From Acidobacteriota bacterium (lineage in GTDB: Bacteria; Acidobacteriota; Vicinamibacteria; Vicinamibacterales; UBA2999): a DNA stretch of 40,254 nt. Made by a program: the position numbers and the translations under genes. The notes under the pieces were generated by a model. The model searched no databases and had not been told where the DNA came from. It saw nothing but the letters and a program-made list of their open reading frames with translations. The stretch is taken from the NCBI GenBank assembly GCA_022842985.1, contig JALHON010000007.1:1-40254 (forward strand). Direction: 5' to 3'. Every line of letters begins with the position of its first letter. The stretch's first letter is position 1. Shown piece by piece: positions 15,849 through 24,317 of this stretch.

Positions 15849-17005
15849 TGCCCACGGCATCCGCGCTCGTGCCGCTGTGGAACCGGGCGGCAGAATGGCA
15901 GCGCCGGCTGGCGATGATCGACGAGGCACGCGCCTTCGTCCATCTCTCGACGTTCTACATCGAACACGATGCGTACGGCACCGAGATCCTGGCCGCGCTC
16001 CGGCGGGCGCAGCGCCGCGGCGTGGCCGTGTCGCTGCTCGTCGATGCCTTCGGCCAGCGGCTGGGCGGCGTGCTGATGACGGCGTCGCAGCGGGCCGCGC
16101 TGACCGGCGAGCTCGATGACCTGCGCGCCGCGGGCGGCACGGTCACGGTCTACGCGCCGGCCTACCAGGTGCAGCGCCTCCTCGGCGGCGGCCAGCACGT
16201 GAAGATTCAGGTGTCGGAGGCCGGCGAGGCCATCGTCGGCAGCAGCAACCTCACGAAGACGTCGTTCGAAGCGTGGAACGAGTACGCGGTCGCCGTCCGC
16301 GGACCGATCGTGGCCACGCTGCTCGAGAGCCTGCGTGCCTTCGGCGGCACGGTGCGGCCCGCGCATCTTGCGACCCTGGCGGACGTGGCGCGTGCCGACT
16401 CCGCACCGGCAGACCTCGCGCTCGACTACTGGTACTGCAACCCGAATCTGACGCAGGGCTGGGCGGGCCCCTTCGGCTGGCGCGGCGACAACGCCGTCAC
16501 CACGCGGATGATCGCGATGCTCGACGGTGCCCGCACGTCGGCGCGCATCACGAGCTTCTACTTCAAGCCCGTCGCACCGCTCCTCGACGCCGTGCTGCGC
16601 GCGGCCCGGCGCGGCGTGCTCGTGGAGGTGTTCCACTCCCACCGCGACGCCCTGCCGGCCACGGATCTTGCGTGGATCGCGGCGGCCGCGAGTTACCCGC
16701 GGCTGCTCGACGCCGGCGTGCGGATTCACGAGCACCGGCATGGCGAACACTCGAAGATCGTGCTCATCGACGACACGTGGGCTGCCTTCGGCAGCTACAA
16801 CTTCGAAGACGCCGCGCATGACCGGCTCGGCGAACTGATGCTCGAAAGCCGCGACCCGCGCGCGGTCGCACCGCTCCAGGCCATCTTCGACGAGCTGCGC
16901 CGGGATCCCGAGAACGTGCTGGTAACGCGCGAGTCGTTCCGAGAACTCCCGCCGCGCGTGGCCGCACGTGTGGCACGATACGGCCGCTTCAAATGGTGGA
17001 TGTGA
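15848..17005 (+). CDS. Phospholipase D-like protein (cardiolipin-synthase-type, two HKD motifs)
   Basis: A 385-residue protein of the phospholipase D superfamily with two HKD half-sites. The first is HVKIQVSE (His117, Lys119), in which the final Asp is replaced by Glu, followed by the usual GSSNLT. The second is HSKIVLIDD (His301, Lys303, Asp308), followed by FGSYNFED. The duplicated architecture and spacing resemble bacterial cardiolipin synthases and other phosphatidyltransferases. However, no transmembrane helices are present, so it is probably soluble or peripherally attached. The start codon shares one base with the SDR stop (TGATG), and its own TGATG stop overlaps the CYTH gene. Substrate could be phospholipid or another phosphodiester, which cannot be decided here. 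Confidence 0.88.
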   Translation: MPTASALVPLWNRAAEWQRRLAMIDEARAFVHLSTFYIEHDAYGTEILAALRRAQRRGVAVSLLVDAFGQRLGGVLMTASQRAALTGELDDLRAAGGTVTVYAPAYQVQRLLGGGQHVKIQVSEAGEAIVGSSNLTKTSFEAWNEYAVAVRGPIVATLLESLRAFGGTVRPAHLATLADVARADSAPADLALDYWYCNPNLTQGWAGPFGWRGDNAVTTRMIAMLDGARTSARITSFYFKPVAPLLDAVLRAARRGVLVEVFHSHRDALPATDLAWIAAAASYPRLLDAGVRIHEHRHGEHSKIVLIDDTWAAFGSYNFEDAAHDRLGELMLESRDPRAVAPLQAIFDELRRDPENVLVTRESFRELPPRVAARVARYGRFKWWM

Positions 17006-17586
17006 TGCGCTTCACCGAGATCGAACACAAGTTCGTAATCGACGCCGGCTTCGATCTGGCGGCGTTCCGGCAGACGCTCGCCGCCCTCGGGCCGGAACGC
17101 ACCAGCGCGCTCGACGTCCGCGATCGCTACTTCCTGACGGCCGACGGCCGGGCGCGGCACTACATCCTGCGGCACCGCTTCGACCACGAGCTGCATCAGC
17201 TCACGATCAAGTCCCTCGCGTCGGACCCCGAAGTGCGCGACGAGATCAACCTGGACCTCGGCCACCACAAGGGCGATCAGGCGGCCCAGGTGGACGCGTT
17301 CATGGCGCGCATGGGCGTCGTCTGGCGCGATGAGCTGCAGAAGGCGCTCGACGTCTGGTACTTCGCCGACTGCGAGATCGTGTACTACGAGGCCACGAGC
17401 GGCGGCCGCACCGTGCGCTGTGTCGAGTTCGAGGCCGTGCGCCAGGCGTCGGTGGCCGACGCGCTGGCCGTCATCGCGCGCTACGAACAGGCCACCGGGT
17501 TCGACGCGGCAGCGCGTTCACGGCAGTCGCTCGTCGACCTGCTGTTTCCCGGCGTGCTCCCGCCCCGCGAGACGCCCTACTCCTGA
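17005..17586 (+). CDS. CYTH-domain protein (triphosphate tunnel metalloenzyme)
   Basis: A 193-residue CYTH-type protein. The hallmark E-x-E-x-K motif sits at the N-terminus (EIEHKF, with Glu5, Glu7, Lys9). DRYFL, LRHRFDHELHQLTIKSL and EVRDEINLDL follow, supplying the alternating charged residues that line the tunnel and bind triphosphate and metal. Members are inorganic triphosphatases, thiamine-triphosphatases or class IV adenylate cyclases. No CHAD domain is fused. Which activity applies is unknown. The start at 17005 is preferred over 16993 because it forms a TGATG overlap with the PLD-like gene and places the motif at the usual distance. Its 3' end overlaps the convergent ADOP permease gene by ten bases. 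Confidence 0.87.
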   Translation: MRFTEIEHKFVIDAGFDLAAFRQTLAALGPERTSALDVRDRYFLTADGRARHYILRHRFDHELHQLTIKSLASDPEVRDEINLDLGHHKGDQAAQVDAFMARMGVVWRDELQKALDVWYFADCEIVYYEATSGGRTVRCVEFEAVRQASVADALAVIARYEQATGFDAAARSRQSLVDLLFPGVLPPRETPYS

Positions 17587-20204
17587 TGGAGCACGACGAC
17601 CGGGGGGATCGCCACGGCCCGCAGCGCCGGCAGCACGGTGGCCAGGAGTCCGCTTGCGCCAAGTAGCGCCGTCGCGGCCAGATACGTGCGCACGTCCCAG
17701 GGGCTCACCGCGTACAGCCATCCCGTGAGCAGGTGCGCGACCGGTAGGGCGGCGGCGAGCCCGAGAACGAGGCCGATCCCGACGAGCCGCAGCCCCTGTC
17801 TCACGATCAGGGCGACCATCTCCCCGCTGCCGGCGCCGAGTGCGCGGCGAACCGCCAGCTCACGTGTGCGCTGCCCTACCAGGACGCCCAGCACGCTGAA
17901 GACACCGAGTGCTGCCAGCATGGACGCGCCCGCCGCGAACACCGCCGTCGCCTGCGAGCGGAGCCGTGGATACTGCAGCGTGTCGTCGAGCAGGTCGTCC
18001 ATCGTCTCGAATCGCACCGGCACGGCAGGGTTGGCGCGGCGCATGAATTCACGGAGCGCCGTGGCGATCGTCGGGTCGGGCTCGGTCGTGCGGGCGAGGA
18101 TCGCCAGCGAGTTGCCGACGCCCTGCGACGAGGCGGCGTAGATGACCGGCGGCGCCGGCCGGCTCGGGTCCTGCCAGCGCGAGTCGCCGACGACGCCGAC
18201 GATCTCCATCCAGGGCGAGCGGGCCGAGCCGCTGCGGATCCGCTGACCGAGCGGCGAGGCTCCGCCGAAGGCCGCGCGAGCCAGGGCATCGTTGATGATG
18301 GCGACCTGTGGCCGGTCCATCGTGTCGGTGGCATCGAAGTCGCGGCCGGCCCGCAACGGAATCTCCAGCGTCCTGAAGAAGTCCGCGGTCACGGCGTGGA
18401 ACTCTGCCTGCGGCCGCTCGCCTGGCGGCGCCTCCGGCCGTCCCAGCACGGCGACGTCGCGGAGAGCCCGCGGCTCACGCCCCATGCCGAGGTACGCCAC
18501 GCCGGACGCCGCGCGCACGCCGGGCACGGCGCGCAGGCGCCCGAGGACCTCGTCGTAGAACGCGGTCCGGGCGCGCAGATCGGACGGCGTCCCGGTCACC
18601 GCGTATTCGCTCGTCGCCACGAGGATGCCCTCGGTCCGGAAGCCCAGATCGGTGCGCTCGAGCGCCTGCAGCGAGCGCAGCAGCAGGCCCGCGGCCGCCA
18701 GCAGGACGACCGACAGCGCCACCTCGGCGACCACGAGCACCGACCGCAGCGTCGTGCTCGCGAGCGACGCCGTGGCCGCGGAGCCGGCTTGCTTCATGGC
18801 TGCCGACAGATCGAGTCTCGACACCTGCAGCGCCGGCACGAGGCCGAAGAGCACGGTCGCGGCAGCCGAGAGCCCGAGCGCGAAGGTGACGACGGTGCCA
18901 TCGATGCGCGGGTCGCCGACCTGTGGCAGGTCCACCGGGGGCCAGGCCACGATCGCCGCGACGAGCGCCGACGCCAGGAGCACGCCGACGAGTCCCGCGG
19001 CAAGCGCCAGCAGGCCGCCCTCCGTCACGAGCAGCCGTACGACGTGGCTGCGGCCGGCGCCGAGGGCGGCCCGCAGGGCGATCTCACGCGCCCGGCCCGT
19101 CGCGCGCGCCAGCTGCAGATTGGCGACGTTGGCACACGCGATCAGCCAGACGACGATCACGCTCATCATCGCCGCCCACAAGGTCGTGCTCGCCTCACCG
19201 GTCACCCGCTCGTGCAGCGGCGTGAGCGCGGCCGTCTTCAGCCCGGCCTCGGGATGCTCACGCGCCAGCGCGTCGCCGATCGTCCGCAGCTGCACCTGCG
19301 CCTGCCGGAAGGTGGTCGTCTTCGACAGCTTCCCGACGGCCTGGTAGTCGTGCGAGTTCCGGCTCGCCGGGTCGCCGGCCACACGCCACGGCGCCCAGAT
19401 ATCGGTGACGCCGGGATAGCGAAACCCGGGCGCTGCGACACCGACGATCTCGAGGCGGGTGGCGTAGACCGTCACCGTCTGGCCCAACGCCGCCTGGGCG
19501 CTGCCAAAGTGCGTGAGCGCCCACTGGTGGGCCACGACGGCGACGGTGGGTTCCGCATCACCGGAGGGCACGTCACGTTCCGTGAGCAGGCGCCCGGCAG
19601 CCGCCGTCTGGCCGAACACGGCGAAGAAGTCGGACGTGACGAATCGATCGTTGGCGAATACGGCCCGTCCGCCCACGAGCACGGCGTCGTCGGTGTTTCC
19701 GTACGACGCCGCCGTGATCTCGAAGACGTCACTGCGCGCCCGCCAGTCGAGAAAGTCCGGACCCGAGACGGCGGGCGTGAGTTCGCCGGTCGCGGGCCAC
19801 AGCGTCTCGATGGCGACGAGCCGCGCGGCATCCGGGTACGGCAGTGGCGTGAGCAACACCGCATGGAACACGGAGAACACGGCGGTGGACGTCCCGATCG
19901 CCAGCGCCAGGATGGCGCCAGCCCCCGCGGCGAACCCCCAGTTCCGCGCCAGGCTTCGCGAGGCATGACGCAGGTCGCGCACGAGCGCGTCGAGCCAGGG
20001 CCATGTCCAGGTGTCCCGCACGGCCTCCCGCACCTGCGGCAGCCCGCCAAGCTCGCGCTGCGCCTGCTGCCGTGCCTCCGCGGCGGTCAGGCCCTCGGCG
20101 AGCAGGGCGTCGATGCGGCGATCGAGGTGATCGTGGAGTTCGCGGTCCAGCTCATGTTCCAGCCGCGCACGGCGCCACGGCAGGATGTTCAGCACCCGTC
20201 GCAC
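17577..20204 (-). CDS. ADOP-class MacB/FtsX-type permease
   Basis: An 875-residue permease of the 'acidobacterial duplicated orphan permease' type. An N-terminal cytoplasmic prefix of about 85 residues (HELDRELHDHLDRRIDALL and AEARQQAQRELGG) is followed by a first helix, a MacB-like periplasmic domain, a first FtsX module of three helices (around residues 330-440), a second periplasmic domain and a final FtsX module near the C-terminus (GVLVGQRTRELAVRRALGA). No ATPase gene is adjacent, which is what 'orphan' refers to. These proteins are abundant in Acidobacteriota and their cargo is unknown, although MacB relatives act in mechanotransmission or export. It starts with GTG three bases after the PadR gene stop, so the two form one operon. 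Confidence 0.93.
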   Translation of the reverse strand: MRRVLNILPWRRARLEHELDRELHDHLDRRIDALLAEGLTAAEARQQAQRELGGLPQVREAVRDTWTWPWLDALVRDLRHASRSLARNWGFAAGAGAILALAIGTSTAVFSVFHAVLLTPLPYPDAARLVAIETLWPATGELTPAVSGPDFLDWRARSDVFEITAASYGNTDDAVLVGGRAVFANDRFVTSDFFAVFGQTAAAGRLLTERDVPSGDAEPTVAVVAHQWALTHFGSAQAALGQTVTVYATRLEIVGVAAPGFRYPGVTDIWAPWRVAGDPASRNSHDYQAVGKLSKTTTFRQAQVQLRTIGDALAREHPEAGLKTAALTPLHERVTGEASTTLWAAMMSVIVVWLIACANVANLQLARATGRAREIALRAALGAGRSHVVRLLVTEGGLLALAAGLVGVLLASALVAAIVAWPPVDLPQVGDPRIDGTVVTFALGLSAAATVLFGLVPALQVSRLDLSAAMKQAGSAATASLASTTLRSVLVVAEVALSVVLLAAAGLLLRSLQALERTDLGFRTEGILVATSEYAVTGTPSDLRARTAFYDEVLGRLRAVPGVRAASGVAYLGMGREPRALRDVAVLGRPEAPPGERPQAEFHAVTADFFRTLEIPLRAGRDFDATDTMDRPQVAIINDALARAAFGGASPLGQRIRSGSARSPWMEIVGVVGDSRWQDPSRPAPPVIYAASSQGVGNSLAILARTTEPDPTIATALREFMRRANPAVPVRFETMDDLLDDTLQYPRLRSQATAVFAAGASMLAALGVFSVLGVLVGQRTRELAVRRALGAGSGEMVALIVRQGLRLVGIGLVLGLAAALPVAHLLTGWLYAVSPWDVRTYLAATALLGASGLLATVLPALRAVAIPPVVVLHQE

Positions 20205-20207
20205 GAC

Positions 20208-20543
20208 TCACGCCCCTTCGTTGAAGATGAGCCGCACCGCCGTCGTGATCCGGTCCCAGTCGGCCTTCTCCCGCTCCAGCTGGCGCCGGCCGGCCGGCGT
20301 GAGGGCGTAGAACTTGGCTTCGCGTCCGGTATCCGACGGCCGCCACTCCGCCTTGAGCCACCGCTTCTGCTCGAGTCGATGCAGCGCGGGGTAGAGGGAC
20401 CCCTGGTTGATGTGCACGGCACCTCGCGAGACCTCCTCGAGGCGTTGCGCGATGGCGTAGCCGTGCGCCGCGTCGCGCGACAGCGTCTGCAGGATCAGCA
20501 TGTCGAGGGTGCCCTGGGGCATGGGGAAGCGGGCGGACGTCAT
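20208..20543 (-). CDS. PadR-family transcriptional regulator
   Basis: A 111-residue winged-helix regulator of the PadR family. The core reads TLDMLILQTLSRDAAHGYAI (helices before the recognition helix), INQGSLYPALHRLEQKRWL (recognition helix and wing), and REAKFYALTPAGRRQLERE (wing and C-terminal helix), a nearly ideal match to PadR-type repressors that control adjacent ADOP permeases. Length is typical. The ATG at 20543 is preceded by TTG, which could also serve. The weak AAGGA lies about ten bases upstream. It is the first gene of the operon with the permease, and likely represses its own promoter through the repeats at 20547-20568. Confidence 0.93.
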   Translation of the reverse strand: MTSARFPMPQGTLDMLILQTLSRDAAHGYAIAQRLEEVSRGAVHINQGSLYPALHRLEQKRWLKAEWRPSDTGREAKFYALTPAGRRQLEREKADWDRITTAVRLIFNEGA

Positions 20544-20546
20544 CAA

Positions 20547-20582
20547 TGCATCATCCTTCGTTGCATCAACCTTCTACATATA
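20547..20582 (-). promoter_or_regulatory. Putative PadR promoter with direct repeats
   Basis: On the minus strand this stretch holds a TATATG hexamer (20577-20582) that could be a -10 element, then two copies of TGATGCA at 20562-20568 and 20547-20553, fifteen bases apart, before the PadR start. Repeats placed between a promoter and the regulator's own start are a common layout for autoregulation. A -35 element is not evident. This is inference from position and repetition only. Confidence 0.35.
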
Positions 20583-20720
20583 CGGTACGCGCCGCCGCGT
20601 CCCCCGTCAAGCCCCCTCGAGGCCCGCTAGCGGATTTCGTGGCCGCGTGACGTCATCCGGCCTCGGTGGTGGCGCAGCAGTCAATGCGGCTCGCCGGCGC
20701 CGCCGCGCGCGCCTTGACCA

Positions 20721-21875
20721 TCAGCGCACGCTGGACGTGGCCGCCGCGTCGAGCAGCACGATCTCCCGGCCATCGAGGCGCAGGTCGACCGGACCCGGCG
20801 AGCGGTCCTTCACGGCCTTGGCCAGCGTGGCGCCCTCGCCGGCGGTCGGATCGAGCAGGTAGATGTCGTTCTTGTCGTCGCGCGTGACGGGGACGAAGGA
20901 CACGCGGGCGATCTTCCGGCCCTTGATCACCGTGCGGATCACCAGGCCGTCGGTGGAGTGCTCGTAGCCGGGCTGATCGAAGGTGGAGTGGCCGATGGCG
21001 TAGAGGATCGGCTTGCCCTTATAGACCTCGACGCCCTGGATCGTGTGCGTGCCGTGCCCGAACACCAGATCGGCGCCAGCATCGAGGGCCATGTGCGCGA
21101 AGGTCTGCTGGTAGGGCTCGTTGCGGGTGCGATCCTTCGAGGCGAAGGTGCCCTGCTTGCCGTCGAACTGCACCGGCGTCGAGCCGTCCCGGTTGTGGTG
21201 CGACACCACGACGATGTCGACCTTGGGCCGCAGGGCGGCGACGTCGGCCTTGACCCGCGCCAGGTCGCCGGCGTCGATGGTGACGCCGTCACGCGACGAC
21301 AGCCGGGCCACGCCCGGCTCGGTGGCGGTGGCGATCATGTCGGCGTCGCGGTACCACCGCGCGGTGTACTGCAGGAAGCCGATCTTCACGCCCTTCCGCT
21401 CGACGATGACCGGCACGTGCGCCTCGTCGACGTTCTTCCCGGCGCCCACGTGGGCGATGCCGTGGGCGTCGAGCACGGCCAGGCTCTTCAGGATGTTCTG
21501 CCGGCCCGACGCGACGTTGTTGGCCACGCCGACCACGGCGATGTTGTTGAGCTTGAGGGCCTTGGCGCCGCCTGGCCCGGGGTGCGTCCACTCCGGCTTG
21601 TCCGGGATGTCGATCTTGGTGCCGACCGACGGGACGAGGAGGCCTTCGAGGTTGGCGTACACCAAATCCGCGCGCGTGAGCGTGTCGCGCATGCGGTGGA
21701 AGGCGGTGGTCGGGTCGGCCCGGCGCGAGTGCACCTGCACGTCGCCGATGATGAGCAGCTCGACGGCGTCGGCGCCGAAGCTGCCGCTCCACTTCCAGGC
21801 AGCATCGGCGCGCAGGGCGGCCACGGCGCAGAGGGCGACGAGCACGAGGGCGAGCGTCCGGCGGACGAGCGGCAT
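20721..21875 (-). CDS. Exported CapA-like metallophosphatase-fold protein
   Basis: A 384-residue protein with a signal peptide ([25 protein letters not shown]) and a PGA_cap/CapA domain. This fold is found in poly-gamma-glutamate capsule proteins and related calcineurin-like phosphoesterases. Visible segments are [52 protein letters not shown], and [29 protein letters not shown]. In canonical members the ANNH motif carries a metal-site His. Here it is ANNV, so metal binding may differ. No capBC genes accompany it, so capsule synthesis is doubtful. A strong AGGAGG lies six bases before the ATG at 21875. Confidence 0.82.
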   Translation of the reverse strand: MPLVRRTLALVLVALCAVAALRADAAWKWSGSFGADAVELLIIGDVQVHSRRADPTTAFHRMRDTLTRADLVYANLEGLLVPSVGTKIDIPDKPEWTHPGPGGAKALKLNNIAVVGVANNVASGRQNILKSLAVLDAHGIAHVGAGKNVDEAHVPVIVERKGVKIGFLQYTARWYRDADMIATATEPGVARLSSRDGVTIDAGDLARVKADVAALRPKVDIVVVSHHNRDGSTPVQFDGKQGTFASKDRTRNEPYQQTFAHMALDAGADLVFGHGTHTIQGVEVYKGKPILYAIGHSTFDQPGYEHSTDGLVIRTVIKGRKIARVSFVPVTRDDKNDIYLLDPTAGEGATLAKAVKDRSPGPVDLRLDGREIVLLDAAATSSVR

Positions 21876-21942
21876 GTGGGCCTCCTGGGGAATCCGGCGG
21901 ATGGTAGCAGAAAGCCGGGCGCGCGACGCTCCGGCCAGGCGC

Positions 21943-22092
21943 TGGCTTGAGGTCGCGGTGGACCAGGCCCTTGTCGTGCGCCGCGGCGAGCCCGCGGGCG
22001 ATGAGGCGGGCCACGTCGATCGCCTTGCGTACGGACAGGGCGCCGGCGCGCAGCCGCTCGCCCAGCGTCTCGCCGGTGATGCGGGACGACGC
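21943..22092 (-). pseudogene. Fragment of a eukaryotic-like Ser/Thr protein kinase
   Basis: About 50 codons in one minus-strand frame resemble the middle of a Hanks-type kinase domain as found in acidobacterial signalling proteins. It runs [18 protein letters not shown], then a helix ending [13 protein letters not shown], then the catalytic loop LVHRDLKP. The canonical N-x-x-(I/L) after HRDLKP is replaced by PGRSVARP, and neither the ATP-binding lobe nor the DFG and later motifs are nearby. This is a remnant truncated at both ends, not a working kinase. The rest of the roughly 310-base gap between the CapA-like and permease genes has no other recognisable content. Confidence 0.7.
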
Positions 22093-22188
22093 CTACTCAG
22101 CCGCAGGCGCTCCTTGGCGAACTCGACGATGGAGGTTCTTGTCGATTGTCGGGATGACGAGCCGGACGCCGCGAGAGCGCGCCGGCCC

Positions 22189-23193
22189 TCAGACCAGGCG
22201 CGCGGCGACAATCAAGGACAGGCCGACCACGAAGGCCACGAACATCAGCGTCAGCAGGCGCCCCGTCCCGGCAGGCGCACCCTTGAACTCCTTCCACACG
22301 AACACGCCCCACAGCGCCGCCACCAGCGTGGCGCCTTGGCCGAGTCCGTAGGAAATGGCGAAACCGGCGGCCCCGGCGGCGATGATGCTGAGCGACATGC
22401 CGAGGTTCCAGATCGCACCGCCGAGGATGCCAATGAGGTGCAGCTGCGGCGTGCCCTTCGAAAAGTAGTCGCCGAACGGCACGGGCTCGCCGACGAACGG
22501 CCGCAGCATCACGAGCGAGTTCCACACGAAGTTCGAGGCCAGCAAGCCCGCCGAGAACAGGACGATGGCGGTGTAGGGGCCGAGCTTGCCTGCTTCGAGG
22601 TTGATGAAGTCGGCCGACATCGACGCGGCGACGAAGCGATAGAAGAAGCCCATCAGAAAGCCGGCCACGACCGAGAGCGCGATCCCCTTGCCCATCGTGC
22701 GCTGTCCTTGCGCGGGCAATCGGCTGTAGGCGAGCGCCGACAGCAGGATCGCGGCGACCACGCACCCGACGCCGACGAACAGCAGCGTGGCGTTGCCCAC
22801 GGGGCTCGCCAGGTAGTTGGTAATGACACCCAGGACCAGCGCCAGTCCGACGCCGATCGGGAACGCCACGGCCATGCCGGCGATGTCGATGGCCGCCACG
22901 AGCAGGATGTTCGACAGGTTGAAGACCGCGCCGCCGAGGAACGCCGATCGCAGGTTCGCGCCGTCCGCCTGAGCCAGATCCGCCAGGAAACTTCGCCCGG
23001 CCGTGCCCGTGCTGCCGAGCGTGAAGGCCAGGGCCAGCGCGAAGAGCAGCACGCCGATGGCGTAGTCCCAGTAGAACAGCTCGAACCGCCACGCCTTGCT
23101 CGCGAGCTTCTGCGTGTTGGCCCACGAGCCCCAGCAGATCATGGTGACGACGCACAGCGCCACCGCGACGGCGTACGATTCGACAACGGTCAT
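22189..23193 (-). CDS. DMT-superfamily permease (GRP sugar / ureide-permease-like)
   Basis: A 334-residue integral membrane protein with about ten predicted helices. Conserved segments include CVVTMICWGSWANTQKLA near the N-terminus, RFELFYWDYAIGVLLFAL, GGAVFNLSNILLVAAIDIAG and GILGGAIWNLGMSLSI. The pattern resembles the drug/metabolite transporter branch that includes glucose/ribose uptake (GRP) proteins and ureide permeases, which carry sugars or nucleobase-derived compounds with protons. The cargo cannot be read directly. It is the last gene of the minus-strand operon with a TonB-type receptor and a secreted nucleoside hydrolase, and a ribokinase is encoded across the divergent promoter, so ribose, nucleoside or base uptake is the best guess. 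Confidence 0.8.
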   Translation of the reverse strand: MTVVESYAVAVALCVVTMICWGSWANTQKLASKAWRFELFYWDYAIGVLLFALALAFTLGSTGTAGRSFLADLAQADGANLRSAFLGGAVFNLSNILLVAAIDIAGMAVAFPIGVGLALVLGVITNYLASPVGNATLLFVGVGCVVAAILLSALAYSRLPAQGQRTMGKGIALSVVAGFLMGFFYRFVAASMSADFINLEAGKLGPYTAIVLFSAGLLASNFVWNSLVMLRPFVGEPVPFGDYFSKGTPQLHLIGILGGAIWNLGMSLSIIAAGAAGFAISYGLGQGATLVAALWGVFVWKEFKGAPAGTGRLLTLMFVAFVVGLSLIVAARLV

Positions 23194-23235
23194 GTGTCGC
23201 TCCTCCGAAGGGCTGCCCGGTGCGCGCGATGAGCG

Positions 23236-24300
23236 CTACCGCCGTGGGCGCGCTGGCGCGGTCACACGCTCGATGTAGAGACGGATGAACCGATCCCAGT
23301 CGAGATCGGTCTGCACCTGCATCTTCCGCGCGCCTTCGCCGCCAGGCCAGATCTCGGGTCCGCCGACCGAGACACCGTAGTTGGCGCCCGGGTTGGCATC
23401 GACGTCGACGAAGTAATCCACCGTCTTGACGAGCGACGGGGCCACCAGGGACACCGCCGCCACCTGGTCGTACATCAGCATGACGGTCTCGGGACGCTTG
23501 GCGAAGCGCGGCCCCAGGTGCTCTCGGATCAAGCGCGTGATGGGCGTGTCGGCCACGACGATCCGGTCGTACCACTCCTTCGTGAAGCGCGCCTTGCGCG
23601 ACACGTTGAGCGGCGAGAGCAGAATCGGGATGCCCGACCGGAGCACGATCTGTGCGGCCTCCGGGTCGACGTAGAAGTTGAACTCGGCGTTCGGCGTGTG
23701 ATTGCCGGCGCCGTCGGGCAGCGCCGCGACGGCCCCGCCCATGATCACCAGCTGCTTCACGTTGGCGGCGAAGCCGGTATCCATCCGCATCGCCATGGCG
23801 ATGTTGGTGAGCGGGCCGAGGGCCAGAATCGTCACCTGCTTCGGATGCGCGCGCACGGTCTGCACGAGGTAGTCGACGGCGCCCTGCCGCTCGGCGGCCT
23901 TCTTGGCGGCGAAGCCGCCCGGTGGTGCCGGCGCTGGTGGATTCGAGAACCAGCCGCCGTGCACCTTCGTGTCCCAGGCGGTGCCGACGTGGAGCAGCGG
24001 CGCGGCGGCCCCCTCGTACACGGGGATGTCGGCGCGCCCCGTCACCTCGAGCAGCTTCAGCACGTCGGCGGTGCCGACGTTGAGACTGCGGTTCCCGGCC
24101 ACGGTCGTGATGCCGAGCACGTCGAGCTCAGGCGAGTTGAGCACGAAGAACAGCGCCATCGAGTCGTCTTGCGGCGGGAACGCGAAGTCGGTGTCGAAGA
24201 TGATCTTCTGGGCCGGCTGAGCCGCCGCGGGGGCGGCGGCCAGCACGAAACAGAGAAGCGCGACGCCAAGGCTCGTCTGACGCCGGCGTCCGGTAGGCAT
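23236..24300 (-). CDS. Secreted nucleoside hydrolase (first of three)
   Basis: A 354-residue inosine/uridine-preferring-type nucleoside hydrolase, expected to split a nucleoside into ribose and base. A signal peptide (QTSLGVALLCFVLAAAPAAAQ) places it outside the cytoplasm. The N-terminal metal motif is FDTDFAFPPQDDSMA (Asp36, Asp38, Asp45, Asp46), with three more residues between Asp38 and the paired Asp than in the canonical D-x-D-P-G-x-DD. The sugar-binding segment is NAEFNFYVDPEAA. The late metal Asp is in LMYDQVAA, where the usual catalytic His before it is Tyr. A longer start at 24312 is possible, and neither start has a clear ribosome-binding site. It follows the TonB-receptor gene by 17 bases and precedes the permease by 42. 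Confidence 0.9.
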   Translation of the reverse strand: MPTGRRRQTSLGVALLCFVLAAAPAAAQPAQKIIFDTDFAFPPQDDSMALFFVLNSPELDVLGITTVAGNRSLNVGTADVLKLLEVTGRADIPVYEGAAAPLLHVGTAWDTKVHGGWFSNPPAPAPPGGFAAKKAAERQGAVDYLVQTVRAHPKQVTILALGPLTNIAMAMRMDTGFAANVKQLVIMGGAVAALPDGAGNHTPNAEFNFYVDPEAAQIVLRSGIPILLSPLNVSRKARFTKEWYDRIVVADTPITRLIREHLGPRFAKRPETVMLMYDQVAAVSLVAPSLVKTVDYFVDVDANPGANYGVSVGGPEIWPGGEGARKMQVQTDLDWDRFIRLYIERVTAPARPRR

Positions 24301-24317
24301 GGGACAGCGCATGGCCA

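Noticed and set aside
17577-20204. A MacAB-TolC-type drug efflux pump
   Set aside because: No MacB ATPase domain, MacA adaptor or TolC gene is present. The architecture and the PadR partner fit the orphan ADOP permease class instead.
18396-20630. A 744-codon plus-strand open frame
   Set aside because: It lies antisense to the ADOP permease and PadR genes, both of which have strong family matches. The shadow protein has none.
21289-22014. A working Ser/Thr kinase gene
   Set aside because: Only the helix before the catalytic loop and the HRDLKP motif are present. The frame then becomes antisense-like sequence within the CapA-like gene, and the ATP-binding and DFG regions are absent.
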